Positions 17,719 through 25,461 of a stretch of 64,000 nucleotides of DNA are shown piece after piece. The stretch's first letter is position 1, and each line of letters begins with the position of its first letter. Source of the stretch: Clostridium saudiense (GTDB lineage Bacteria; Bacillota; Clostridia; Clostridiales; Clostridiaceae); NCBI RefSeq assembly GCF_000577815.1, contig NZ_CBYM010000004.1, forward strand, positions 1 to 64,000, read 5' to 3'. The notes beneath the pieces were generated by a model, which saw only the letters and a program-made list of their open reading frames with translations, was not told where the DNA came from and made no database searches. A program made the translations under genes and the position numbers.

Positions 17719-19305
17719 ATGAAAAAGGTATTTTATAATGGGAGGATAATCACACTTGAAGGAAATGAAAGTGTAGAATCAGTTTTTATAGAAAATGGAA
17801 AAATAAATGAAATAGGAAATTATGAAGATATAATAAAAAAGTATTCTGAGGTTGAAAAGATAAATTTGGAGGGTAAAACATTAATACCAGCATTTTTAGA
17901 TCCGCATAGTCACTTTTCAGGTGCAGCAAGTGCTCTTTTACAAGTACCATTAGAAGAAGCAGTTTCAATAGACGAGGTATTAGAAAAGTTAAGTGATTTT
18001 GTTAAAAGTGATAATTTGCAAGAAAATAAATGGGTTATAGGTAAAGGATATGACCATAATAATTTTGTAGAAAAAGCTCATCCAACTTGTGAAGATTTAG
18101 ATAAAGTAAGTACTAAAGTTCCAATTGTTATTCAACATAAATCAGGCCATGCAGGAGTGTTTAATTCTAAGGCGTTAGAGTTACTAGGTGTAACTGTAGA
18201 TACTGTATCTCCTGAAGGTGGATTAATAGGTAAAAAGGATAATAAGTTGACTGGATATATGGAAGAAACAGCATTTATGAAATATATGAAAGAAGCTGCA
18301 ATGCCAGATGCAAATGAATTATTTAATGCATATATTCAAGTACAAGAAAAATATTTATCTCATGGAATAGCAACAGTTCAAGAGGGAATGATGGTTTCTC
18401 AAATGATTCCATTATATGAGGCTTTAATAAATAATAATATGTTGAAAGTAGATTTAGTTGGTTATTCAGAAGTTTCTTCAGCGGAAAAATTATTTTCTAA
18501 ATTTAAAGATTCAATAATGAAATATAACAAAAATTTTAAGTTGGGCGGATATAAGATATTTTTAGATGGATCACCACAAGCACGTACTGCATGGATGCTT
18601 ACACCTTATTTAGGAGAAGATACATATTATGGTTATGGCACAATGAAATATGAAGATGTTTATAATGCTATAAAAGAAGCAACAAAAAATAATGTACAAA
18701 TACTAGCGCATTGTAATGGAGATGCAGCTGCTCAACAATTTATAGATGCTATTAAAAAGGTACAAGAAGATGGATATGATGTAAAAAGTTTAAGACCAGT
18801 TATGATTCATTCACAATTGCTTAGAATAGAGCAATTAGAAGATGTTAAAAAGTTAGGTATCATACCATCATTCTTTGTGGCACATGTATATCACTGGGGA
18901 GATGTTCACATTAATAATTTTGGATTTGAAAGAGCATCAAAAATCAGTCCAACTGCTTCTGCCTTAGAAAATGGTATTACTTTTACATTCCATCAAGATT
19001 CACCAGTTATTGAACCAAATATGATGGAAACTATACATTGTGCAGTTAATAGAAAAACAAAAAGTGGAGTTTTATTAGGAGAAAATGAAAGAATAAGTGT
19101 AATAGAAGCATTAAAAGCAGTTACTATAAATGCAGCATACCAATATTTTGAAGAAGATAAAAAAGGAAGTATTAAAGTTGGCAAAAATGCTGATTTTGTA
19201 ATTTTAGATAAAAATCCATTAGAAGTTCCTATTGAGCATTTAAAAGATATAAAAATATTAGAAACCATAAAAGATGGAGTTACAATATATAAGAGAAATA
19301 AATAA
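17719..19305 (+). CDS. Amidohydrolase family protein, YtcJ-like
   Basis: 528 residues. The metal-dependent hydrolase fold of the YtcJ type is indicated by PAFLDPHSHFSGAAS (first two metal His), GSPQARTAWML, AHCNGDAA, HSQLLR and HQDSPV, with a C-terminal beta-sandwich containing GSIKVGKNADFVILDKNP. The substrate is probably a cyclic or N-acyl amide but cannot be named. GGAGGT lies 10 bases before the ATG. Monocistronic, with a hairpin in its leader. Confidence 0.9.
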   Translation: MKKVFYNGRIITLEGNESVESVFIENGKINEIGNYEDIIKKYSEVEKINLEGKTLIPAFLDPHSHFSGAASALLQVPLEEAVSIDEVLEKLSDFVKSDNLQENKWVIGKGYDHNNFVEKAHPTCEDLDKVSTKVPIVIQHKSGHAGVFNSKALELLGVTVDTVSPEGGLIGKKDNKLTGYMEETAFMKYMKEAAMPDANELFNAYIQVQEKYLSHGIATVQEGMMVSQMIPLYEALINNNMLKVDLVGYSEVSSAEKLFSKFKDSIMKYNKNFKLGGYKIFLDGSPQARTAWMLTPYLGEDTYYGYGTMKYEDVYNAIKEATKNNVQILAHCNGDAAAQQFIDAIKKVQEDGYDVKSLRPVMIHSQLLRIEQLEDVKKLGIIPSFFVAHVYHWGDVHINNFGFERASKISPTASALENGITFTFHQDSPVIEPNMMETIHCAVNRKTKSGVLLGENERISVIEALKAVTINAAYQYFEEDKKGSIKVGKNADFVILDKNPLEVPIEHLKDIKILETIKDGVTIYKRNK

Positions 19306-19349
19306 TGTGTTTAGCATAATTAAATTTGGAAATATCTTTATTTATATTT

Positions 19350-19408
19350 AGTAGCAAATTAACTTTAAAATTACGTGGTAGTTTTAAATATTAATTTGCT
19401 ACTTTTTA
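19350..19408 (+). terminator. Rho-independent terminator
   Basis: Outer 13-bp stem AGTAGCAAATTAA with its complement, inner TTTAAAA/TTTTAAA extension, and a TTTTTAT tail. Ends the amidohydrolase transcript. Confidence 0.8.
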
Positions 19409-19535
19409 TATTTAAAATAAAATATAGTACATAAGTTTGGTATTGGTAAAAAATAATTTTGACTAAAACAAAAAAAAATATATAATAGAATAAGTGATTT
19501 TTTTGCAAAAATAGAATACGGGGTGACTTAATTTA

Positions 19536-20660
19536 ATGGAAGATAAAAATAAACTTCAAGAGGAAATAACGAAGGCAGACTTTAAGAATGCCGAAAAAAT
19601 GTGGAAAAGCCTAGATGAAGATTGCACATTAAATTCATTTTTAGAAAAGATGACTAAAGATGAATTAGTTAAAATAGCTAAAAAATATTCAGTAAGAGGT
19701 ATTACAACATTAAAAAAAGCAGAAGCTGTTGAAAGAATTAAAGAGGTTGTTTTAAATAAGGTTAGTATTGCATTAGAATTAATGGAAGAAAGCACTTTAA
19801 AATTCGTAGAAGAATTACTTAATGTAAGCGGATTAAAAAAATATGAATGTAATGAGTTAATTTATATAAATTACTTAAGAAATAGAGGATTAGCTTTTTC
19901 AGGTATTAAGGAAGAAGAAGCCTTTGTAGTAATGCCAGAAGAATTAAAAGAAGTTATTTCTAAGCAAATTAATAAAGAGCTTAAGGAAAAAGTTAGATTA
20001 AATGAAGAAGTAACTAAGGCTATTGCAGGAATGGTTTACTATTATGGAGTATGTAGCTTTGATTTAATAAAATCTAATTTAGAGAATATCTTTGGGAAAA
20101 CTTTTGAAGTTTCATATTTAAACGGATTAATAGCAAATGGTGAAGAATTAGGATATGATTATGTTATAGATGGAGATATGATTTGTCATATAGACGTTGA
20201 AGATGTAGATAATATAATGAAGCTTCAAAAAGATGCTAAAAATGATTATTATAAATTTGATAAAAAGTCATTAATTAAAGCTGGTAAAATTGACTTTGTT
20301 GAAGAAAATAAGCAAGGAAATAAATTAGAAAAAGTTCTTGGTGAGTTATTTGTAATAGATAAGAATATCTTAAGAGAGGAAATGGATGGATTTATAGTTG
20401 CTATAAAGAATGAAGTTGCAAAAGAAGAAGCTATAGATATTTTCCTTCAAGCATATGAAATTCAATCTGATGAGGAAAGAAAGATATTTATATATGAATT
20501 AGAGTTATTTGCTAAGAGCATAAGAAGATGGTCATTAAAGGGATACACTGAAGATGAAATAGCAAAACTTCAATCAAGAGTTGTCAATGTTGTTAAGATT
20601 GGAAGAAATGACCCTTGTATTTGTGGCAGTGGGAAAAAATATAAAAAGTGTTGTGGATAA
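19536..20660 (+). CDS. SEC-C motif protein
   Basis: 374 residues. The C-terminus (about 355-374) is a SEC-C zinc-binding motif, [18 protein letters not shown], as in SecA. An N-terminal stretch (about 35-65; [17 protein letters not shown]) resembles SAP/Rho-N helical motifs. The long middle is helical with no recognised domain. SEC-C domains bind zinc and often ribosomes or SecB-like partners, but the role here is unknown. The ATG follows a GGGGTGAC site. It is monocistronic. Confidence 0.82.
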   Translation: MEDKNKLQEEITKADFKNAEKMWKSLDEDCTLNSFLEKMTKDELVKIAKKYSVRGITTLKKAEAVERIKEVVLNKVSIALELMEESTLKFVEELLNVSGLKKYECNELIYINYLRNRGLAFSGIKEEEAFVVMPEELKEVISKQINKELKEKVRLNEEVTKAIAGMVYYYGVCSFDLIKSNLENIFGKTFEVSYLNGLIANGEELGYDYVIDGDMICHIDVEDVDNIMKLQKDAKNDYYKFDKKSLIKAGKIDFVEENKQGNKLEKVLGELFVIDKNILREEMDGFIVAIKNEVAKEEAIDIFLQAYEIQSDEERKIFIYELELFAKSIRRWSLKGYTEDEIAKLQSRVVNVVKIGRNDPCICGSGKKYKKCCG

Positions 20661-20825
20661 ACAATATATAATGGATTTTGGGGGAATGCTGTTAAAAAGC
20701 ATTCTCTTTTTCTATATAATTATATATATTAGTTGATAAATAATTTCAAATAATACTGGCTTAATTTGCATAATCTATTTTATAATAATAGTATATTTTT
20801 AATTTTTTTTGGGAGAGTGAAACAA

Positions 20826-21284
20826 ATGATACGAAATGAAGCTGAAGATGTATTAAATAGCCTGTTAGTAGACTTATTTAATGACATATTAAAGATTGAA
20901 GGATCTGTTCTTAAGGCTGGAGAGTTTAGTGATTTATCGGTTACAGAAATGCACATAATTGAAGCAATTGGATGTGATAGGGAAATGACAATGACTGAAG
21001 TTGCTAGAGATTTAGAGATTACTGTTGGAACATTAACAACAGCAATAAATAGATTAATAAAAAAAGAGTATGTAGAAAGAAGAAGAATAGAAGAAGATAG
21101 AAGAGTTGTTTTAATAAAATTAACAGGTAAAGGAGAAGAAGCTTTTAAAAGTCATAAACAATTCCATGATGATATGATAAAGAGCATAATGGAAGAGCTT
21201 CCACAAGAAGAAGAAGTAGTACTTATTTCATCACTAAAAAGAATGGTTAATTTCTTTGAAACAAAGTATAATTTACATAAGTAA
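20826..21284 (+). CDS. fabT: MarR family regulator, FabT-like
   Basis: 152 residues from the ATG at 20826, chosen because GGGAGAG lies about 10 bases upstream; a longer frame from 20766 would run through this site. The winged helix is clear: SVTEMHIIEAIG, MTEVARDLEITVGTLTTAINRLIKKEYVERRR, then the wing EDRRVVLIKLTGKG. The pattern is that of clostridial FabT, repressor of fatty-acid synthesis genes, which normally sits at the head of the fab cluster. Here no fab gene follows within the window, so the name is tentative. A cluster of structured repeats begins at the base after its stop codon. Confidence 0.82.
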   Translation: MIRNEAEDVLNSLLVDLFNDILKIEGSVLKAGEFSDLSVTEMHIIEAIGCDREMTMTEVARDLEITVGTLTTAINRLIKKEYVERRRIEEDRRVVLIKLTGKGEEAFKSHKQFHDDMIKSIMEELPQEEEVVLISSLKRMVNFFETKYNLHK

Positions 21285-21450
21285 GCCTCCAAATTTTAAT
21301 TTGGTCAGGCGAACTTACTCAGCCGACCAAAGAAGGCAGAGTTTCCACAAAAGCCTCCAAATTTTAATTTGGTCAGGCGAACTTACTCAGCCGACCAAAG
21401 GAGGCAGAGTTTCATTAATTAGACATAATTTTAATTTGGTTAGGTAATTT
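21285..21450 (+). repeat. Structured tandem repeat cluster A (two 68-bp units plus a degenerate third)
   Basis: Units start at 21285 and 21353 and are nearly identical; a decayed third begins near 21424. Each has a CCAAATTTTAATTTGG hairpin, a CGAACTTAC box, a stem ACTC-a-GCC closed by GGC-a-GAGT, and a GTTTC box. A competing fold pairs GCCTCC with GGAGGC and TTTGGTC with GACCAAA. It shares the core with clusters at 32284, 41809 and 57551. It begins immediately after the fabT-like stop codon. Confidence 0.85.
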
Positions 21451-21527
21451 TACGCCTACTAATGATATCAAGTAGTGTATTATATTTATTTATTTGAAGA
21501 GTATGGAGTATGGGAGAAGGTATTGGT

Positions 21528-21944
21528 ATGAATTTTAGTTCAAGTATGGAAGTTGCAAAGATTGCTACACAGATGGCAATTTCGACTAGGGAAGAAGAAG
21601 AGAAGTTAAAAGAAAAATATAAAAGATTAGGAACTTTAGTAACTGCTGTAAACATTGGTGGGAATATAAATGAATCAACTACAAAGATTTTAGAAAGAAC
21701 TATAGTTGCAGCCAAAAGAAGTGGAGTAATAAGAGAAGAGCATTTACATGAAGGTGGAGTAATTGGAGCAACTAGAGATGCGTTAATGCAAGTAAAAGAA
21801 AGAGCTAGCGGTCAAAATGTTGGAGGTAAGGTTGGTATAGCTAGAAGAGGACAACATTTAAGTGTTTGTATATTTTTAAGTGTTGGTCTGTTGCACTTAG
21901 ATGAAGTGGTGATTGGAATTGGTCATAGAGCTATACCTGAATAA
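21528..21944 (+). CDS. HutP family protein
   Basis: 138 residues from the ATG at 21528, chosen because GGGAGAAGG lies 7 bases upstream and overlaps an earlier ATG at 21510. The family core is seen: a Lys/Glu helix, SGVIREEHLHEGGVIGATRDAL and the C-terminal GIGHRAIPE. HutP of Bacillus is an L-histidine and Mg-dependent RNA antiterminator; the C-terminal histidines resemble its metal/ligand site. No histidine-utilisation gene is in the window, so the target RNA is unknown. The gene follows repeat cluster A and has its own terminator. Confidence 0.85.
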   Translation: MNFSSSMEVAKIATQMAISTREEEEKLKEKYKRLGTLVTAVNIGGNINESTTKILERTIVAAKRSGVIREEHLHEGGVIGATRDALMQVKERASGQNVGGKVGIARRGQHLSVCIFLSVGLLHLDEVVIGIGHRAIPE

Positions 21945-21953
21945 AAAATAAAG

Positions 21954-21999
21954 AACTGTATTAAAGCTAATAAATTAGTTTTAATACAGTTTTTTTTTT
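21954..21999 (+). terminator. Rho-independent terminator
   Basis: AACTGTATTAAA paired with TTTAATACAGTT, inner CTAAT/ATTAG extension, and a run of nine or more T. Confidence 0.92.
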
Positions 22000-22110
22000 A
22001 TTGAAGCAATAAGGGATAGAAATAAAAACAACAAATGGAATTAAATAATATTATTTACATTATATTCAAAACATGATAATATAAAAATATCAAATTAATA
22101 AAATAACTTA

Positions 22111-22146
22111 ACTTTTAGTAACAAAAGTATAAAAAATTACTATAAT
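22111..22146 (+). promoter_or_regulatory. Promoter with overlapping inverted repeat, ABC transporter operon
   Basis: TATAAT at 22141-22146 with a weak -35 (GTAACA) 17 bp upstream. The inverted repeat ACTTTT-AGTAAC-AAAAGT (22111-22128) covers the -35 and may be a repressor site. Within 21945-22250 I see only the hutP terminator and this promoter; no T-box or other riboswitch. Confidence 0.45.
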
Positions 22147-22250
22147 GATTGAATAAGAATAAATACATATGGGATTTCATCATTATATGAGGTGGGAAAG
22201 TAGGTAAGTAGGACAAGTTAGGTTATTTTAAGTTTTAGGAGGATGGAAAG

Positions 22251-23291
22251 ATGGTAGGAAAGAAAAAGTTAGCTCTAATTTTAAGTGGCCTTTTAGTGAT
22301 GACAGGATTAATGTCTTGTTCAAACGCTAATACGGAAGAAAAGGAAGGAAGTACAACTGAATCAAGTGAAAATGTTGAAAGTGATGGAAAGACATATACT
22401 ATTGGAGTTAATCAGTTAGTACAACATGATGCATTAGACGCATCAAGACAAGGGTTCATAGAGGGCTTAAAAGAGAAAGGGTTTGAAGAAGGAAAGAATT
22501 TAAAGATTGATTACCAAAATGCGCAAGGGGATATGGCTATTGCAAAAACTATTTCAGATCAATTTGTTACATCTAAAGTAGATATGATATTTGCTATAGC
22601 AACATCAAGTTTGCAAGCATCATATAATGCAACAAAGGATATACCTATAGTATTTACAGCAGTTACTGATCCAATTGATGCTGGAGTAGCAAATTCTTGG
22701 GAAAGTTCAGGAACTAATGTCACAGGTACATCAGATATGGTTTCAATGGAAGAGCAATTAGATTTATTAACAGAATTAGTTCCAGACATAAAAACATTAG
22801 GTGTTATTTATAATTCATCAGAAGCTAATTCTTTAGCACAAGTACAAGAGTTAAAAAAAGAGGCTGAGAAAAGAAATATAGATATTAAAGAAATATCTGT
22901 TACTACAGTAAATGAAATAAATCAAAATTTAAGTGCAGCATTAGGTTCAATAGATGCATTATATGCACCAACTGATAATACAGTTGCTTCTGCATATGAT
23001 TTAGTAGGAAATCTTTGTATAAATAAGAATATACCTATTTTATGTGGAGAAGAAGCGGGAGTATCTAAAGGTGGACTTTGCTCAATTGGTATAGACTATT
23101 TTAAATTAGGAAAAGAAGCAGGATATAAAGCAGCCGAAATTTTAAATGGTAAGGCTCCTAGTGATATAGAAATATCTACTTTAAGTGATATGAGTATAAC
23201 AATTAATACTGATGTGGTTGAAAAATTAAATATTACAGTTCCAGATGATATTAATTCTAAGGCTACAAAGGTAACTGGAGGGGTTAACTAG
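22251..23291 (+). CDS. ABC transporter substrate-binding lipoprotein, TrpX-like
   Basis: 346 residues with a lipoprotein signal (GLMSC, Cys23) and a short acidic linker, then a periplasmic-type binding fold of the ABC_sub_bind family: TIGVNQLVQHDALDASRQGF, FAIATSSLQAS, IVFTAVTDPIDAGV and GVIYNSSEANS. In Firmicutes this family with its permease and ATPase is known as TrpXYZ when under tryptophan control; here no Trp T-box is seen, so the ligand is open. GGAGGAT precedes the ATG. It heads a three-gene overlapping operon. Confidence 0.9.
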   Translation: MVGKKKLALILSGLLVMTGLMSCSNANTEEKEGSTTESSENVESDGKTYTIGVNQLVQHDALDASRQGFIEGLKEKGFEEGKNLKIDYQNAQGDMAIAKTISDQFVTSKVDMIFAIATSSLQASYNATKDIPIVFTAVTDPIDAGVANSWESSGTNVTGTSDMVSMEEQLDLLTELVPDIKTLGVIYNSSEANSLAQVQELKKEAEKRNIDIKEISVTTVNEINQNLSAALGSIDALYAPTDNTVASAYDLVGNLCINKNIPILCGEEAGVSKGGLCSIGIDYFKLGKEAGYKAAEILNGKAPSDIEISTLSDMSITINTDVVEKLNITVPDDINSKATKVTGGVN

Positions 23292-24211
23292 TGGATGTAG
23301 TAATTAATGCATTAGAGCAAGGTTTATTATTTGCCTTAGTTGCAATGGGAGTTTATATTACTTATAAGATATTAGATTTCCCAGACCTTTCAGTAGATGG
23401 TACATTTCCTTTAGGAGCTTCAATATCGGCAGCTCTTTTGATTAATGGAGTAAATCCATGGATTTCGATATTGATAGCTACAATAGGTGGTGCAATTGCA
23501 GGTTCTATAACAGGATTTTTACATGTTAAGCTTAAAATAAGCAATTTAATGTCTGGAATACTTGTTATGATGGGACTTTATTCAGTAAATTTAAGAATAA
23601 TGGGAAAATCAAATATACCTTTATTTAATACAAATTATATTTTTAAAAGCACAGCCGTAAATTCAATTTTTATTATATTGGCTATAGTTGTTGTAGTTAA
23701 AATTATTTTAGATTTATTCTTGAAGACAAAAGCTGGATTTTTATTGACAGCAGTAGGAGATAATGAACAAGTAGTATCTTCATTAGGGGTTAATAAAAAC
23801 TTAGTTAAGGTTTTAGGACTTGCTATTAGCAATGGATTAGTAGCTTTAGCAGGAGCATTAACAGCTCAACATCAAGGATTTGCAGATGTAACTATGGGAA
23901 CAGGAATTGTTGTAATGGGATTAGCAGCCGTAATAATAGGTGTATCCATTTTTGGAAAGATATCATTTATAAAAGCTACAACCTTATCTATATTTGGAGC
24001 AATCATATATAAATTAGTAATTGCAATTGCTTTATGGATGAAACTAAATCCAAATGATTTAAAAATATTAACAGCAGTGTTAGTTGCTGTAGCATTAGCG
24101 GCAAATAATAATGTATTCAAATTTAAGCGTAAAAATAGAGATGTAAAATCAATGAGTAATAAAGGTGGTGATGGTGATGCTAAAGATTCAAGGGTTATGC
24201 AAAGTATTTAA
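23291..24211 (+). CDS. ABC transporter permease, TrpY-like
   Basis: 306 residues with about eight hydrophobic segments and the branched-chain-type permease pattern (LDFPDLSVDGTFPLGA, QHQGFADVTMGTGIVVMGLAAVIIG). The GTG start overlaps the TAG of the binding-protein gene by one base and follows GGAGGGG, showing translational coupling. The C-terminal tail is Lys-rich and cytoplasmic. It forms the membrane part of the transporter with its neighbours. Confidence 0.9.
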   Translation: MDVVINALEQGLLFALVAMGVYITYKILDFPDLSVDGTFPLGASISAALLINGVNPWISILIATIGGAIAGSITGFLHVKLKISNLMSGILVMMGLYSVNLRIMGKSNIPLFNTNYIFKSTAVNSIFIILAIVVVVKIILDLFLKTKAGFLLTAVGDNEQVVSSLGVNKNLVKVLGLAISNGLVALAGALTAQHQGFADVTMGTGIVVMGLAAVIIGVSIFGKISFIKATTLSIFGAIIYKLVIAIALWMKLNPNDLKILTAVLVAVALAANNNVFKFKRKNRDVKSMSNKGGDGDAKDSRVMQSI

Positions 24212-24980
24212 TCCTAACACCGTAAATGAGAATAAAATTTTTGATAATTTTAGTATTGATATAAATAAGGGTGACTTTATTACTATTATTGGTTCAAATG
24301 GAGCAGGAAAATCAACATTGTTAAATTTAATAAGTGGTAATATTAATATTGATTCTGGATTAATAGTATTAGATGGTAAAGATGTTTCTTATAAGGAAGA
24401 ATTTAAAAGAGCAAAATATATAGGTAGGGTTTATCAAAATCCTTCCTTTGGAGTATCACCAAATATGACTATACTAGAAAATTTAGCTTTAGCTGATAAT
24501 AAAGGAAAAAAATATGGACTTTCTTTTGGGATAAATAAAAAGAGAATAGAGTATTATAAGGAGTTATTAACTAAGCTTGATTTAGGATTAGAGAATAAGC
24601 TTTATAACAAAGTTACACTATTATCAGGAGGTCAAAGACAGGCTTTAACATTAATGATGGCAGTTATGTCTGAACCTAAATTACTATTATTAGATGAGCA
24701 TACAGCTGCATTAGATCCAAAGACATCAGCAAAAATAATGGAGATTACTAAAAATGTAGTTAAAGAAAAGGGAATTACTACATTGATGGTTACTCATAAT
24801 ATGAAGCATGCTTTAGAGTGTGGTAACAGATTACTAATGATGCATGCTGGTAAAGTGATTGTAGATGTTAGTGGAAAAGAAAAGAAAAACTTAACAACTG
24901 AAAAGCTTATGGAGATGTTCGGTAAAGCTAATGCTATAGAAGAATTAAGTGATAGAAGTTTATTAACTTCTTTAGCATAA
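24177..24980 (+). CDS. ABC transporter ATP-binding protein, TrpZ-like
   Basis: About 267 residues with Walker A GSNGAGKST, Q-loop VYQNPSFG, signature LLSGGQRQAL, Walker B LLLLDEHTAALDP and a switch His in VTHNM. Three in-frame starts lie close together (GTG 24165, ATG 24171, ATG 24177); the last is best spaced from AAAGGTGG. It overlaps the permease gene by about 35 bases. It energises the preceding permease and binding protein. Confidence 0.92.
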   Translation: MLKIQGLCKVFNPNTVNENKIFDNFSIDINKGDFITIIGSNGAGKSTLLNLISGNINIDSGLIVLDGKDVSYKEEFKRAKYIGRVYQNPSFGVSPNMTILENLALADNKGKKYGLSFGINKKRIEYYKELLTKLDLGLENKLYNKVTLLSGGQRQALTLMMAVMSEPKLLLLDEHTAALDPKTSAKIMEITKNVVKEKGITTLMVTHNMKHALECGNRLLMMHAGKVIVDVSGKEKKNLTTEKLMEMFGKANAIEELSDRSLLTSLA

Positions 24981-24990
24981 AAATATATTT

Positions 24991-25032
24991 GAAGGGACTA
25001 TATACTTATTTAAGGTATATAGTCCCTTTTTT
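24991..25032 (+). terminator. Rho-independent terminator
   Basis: GGGACTATATAC paired with GTATATAGTCCC, then six T. Ends the ABC transporter operon. Confidence 0.93.
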
Positions 25033-25104
25033 GTATATGTATAAATAGAATAAAACAATTAGCAAATACAAATATTAAAAAAGTAAATCAATTAAATAAA
25101 GACT

Positions 25105-25122
25105 TTGTTATTAATATAACGA
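25105..25122. promoter_or_regulatory. Distal Rex-like operator upstream of adhE
   Basis: TTGTTATTAATATAACGA has TTGTTA and TAACGA half sites, close to the Rex consensus TTGTTAA-N4-TTAACAA. It lies about 210 bases before the adhE promoter. The rest of the 480-base gap before adhE holds the ABC terminator, this site, the promoter and the proximal site; nothing else is evident. Confidence 0.45.
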
Positions 25123-25316
25123 AACTTAAGGATTATGTTGGAAGTACAAAAAAATATTGCTAAAGTAATATTAAAAAAATATTTATAAAAACAGAGTGAA
25201 AAATGTCAAAAAAATTACTGGATAGTTGAAAATGTTATCATTGTTGAAAAATAAGGGGTTTGTAGTAGTGCTAATTATACAGTGAAAATAAAATAAAAAA
25301 AATATATAAAAAAAGT

Positions 25317-25345
25317 TTGACAAAAAATAAACAAACGAGTACAAT
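25317..25345 (+). promoter_or_regulatory. adhE promoter
   Basis: TTGACA (25317-25322), exactly 17 bp, TACAAT (25340-25345). This near-consensus promoter suits a highly expressed fermentation gene. The untranslated leader would be about 110 bases. Confidence 0.8.
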
Positions 25346-25357
25346 AAGGGTGTGGAC

Positions 25358-25375
25358 AAGTTAAAGAATTAACAA
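25358..25375. promoter_or_regulatory. Proximal Rex-type operator of adhE
   Basis: AAGTTAAAGAATTAACAA matches Rex consensus at all but the first two positions. It sits just after the predicted start site, a position that would block transcription. Rex releases DNA when NADH is high, so adhE would be induced when reducing power builds up. Confidence 0.7.
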
Positions 25376-25461
25376 TCAAAACAAAAACTTAACAAAGCCC
25401 AAAAGATAAGATATCAATTTAAAATTATTATAAATATTGATTATTTAGGAGGATGTAATAC

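Noticed and set aside
21256-21447. A short frame running out of the fabT-like gene through the repeats
   Set aside because: Its repeated peptide comes from the 68-bp repeats and it lacks a separate ribosome binding site.
21992-22250. Tryptophan T-box before the TrpX-like gene
   Set aside because: No GGTGGTACCGCGG-type T-box, specifier loop or terminator is found in this gap.
25358-25375. Terminator hairpin in the adhE leader
   Set aside because: The palindrome is AT-rich with no T-run after it; the match to the Rex consensus is a better account.
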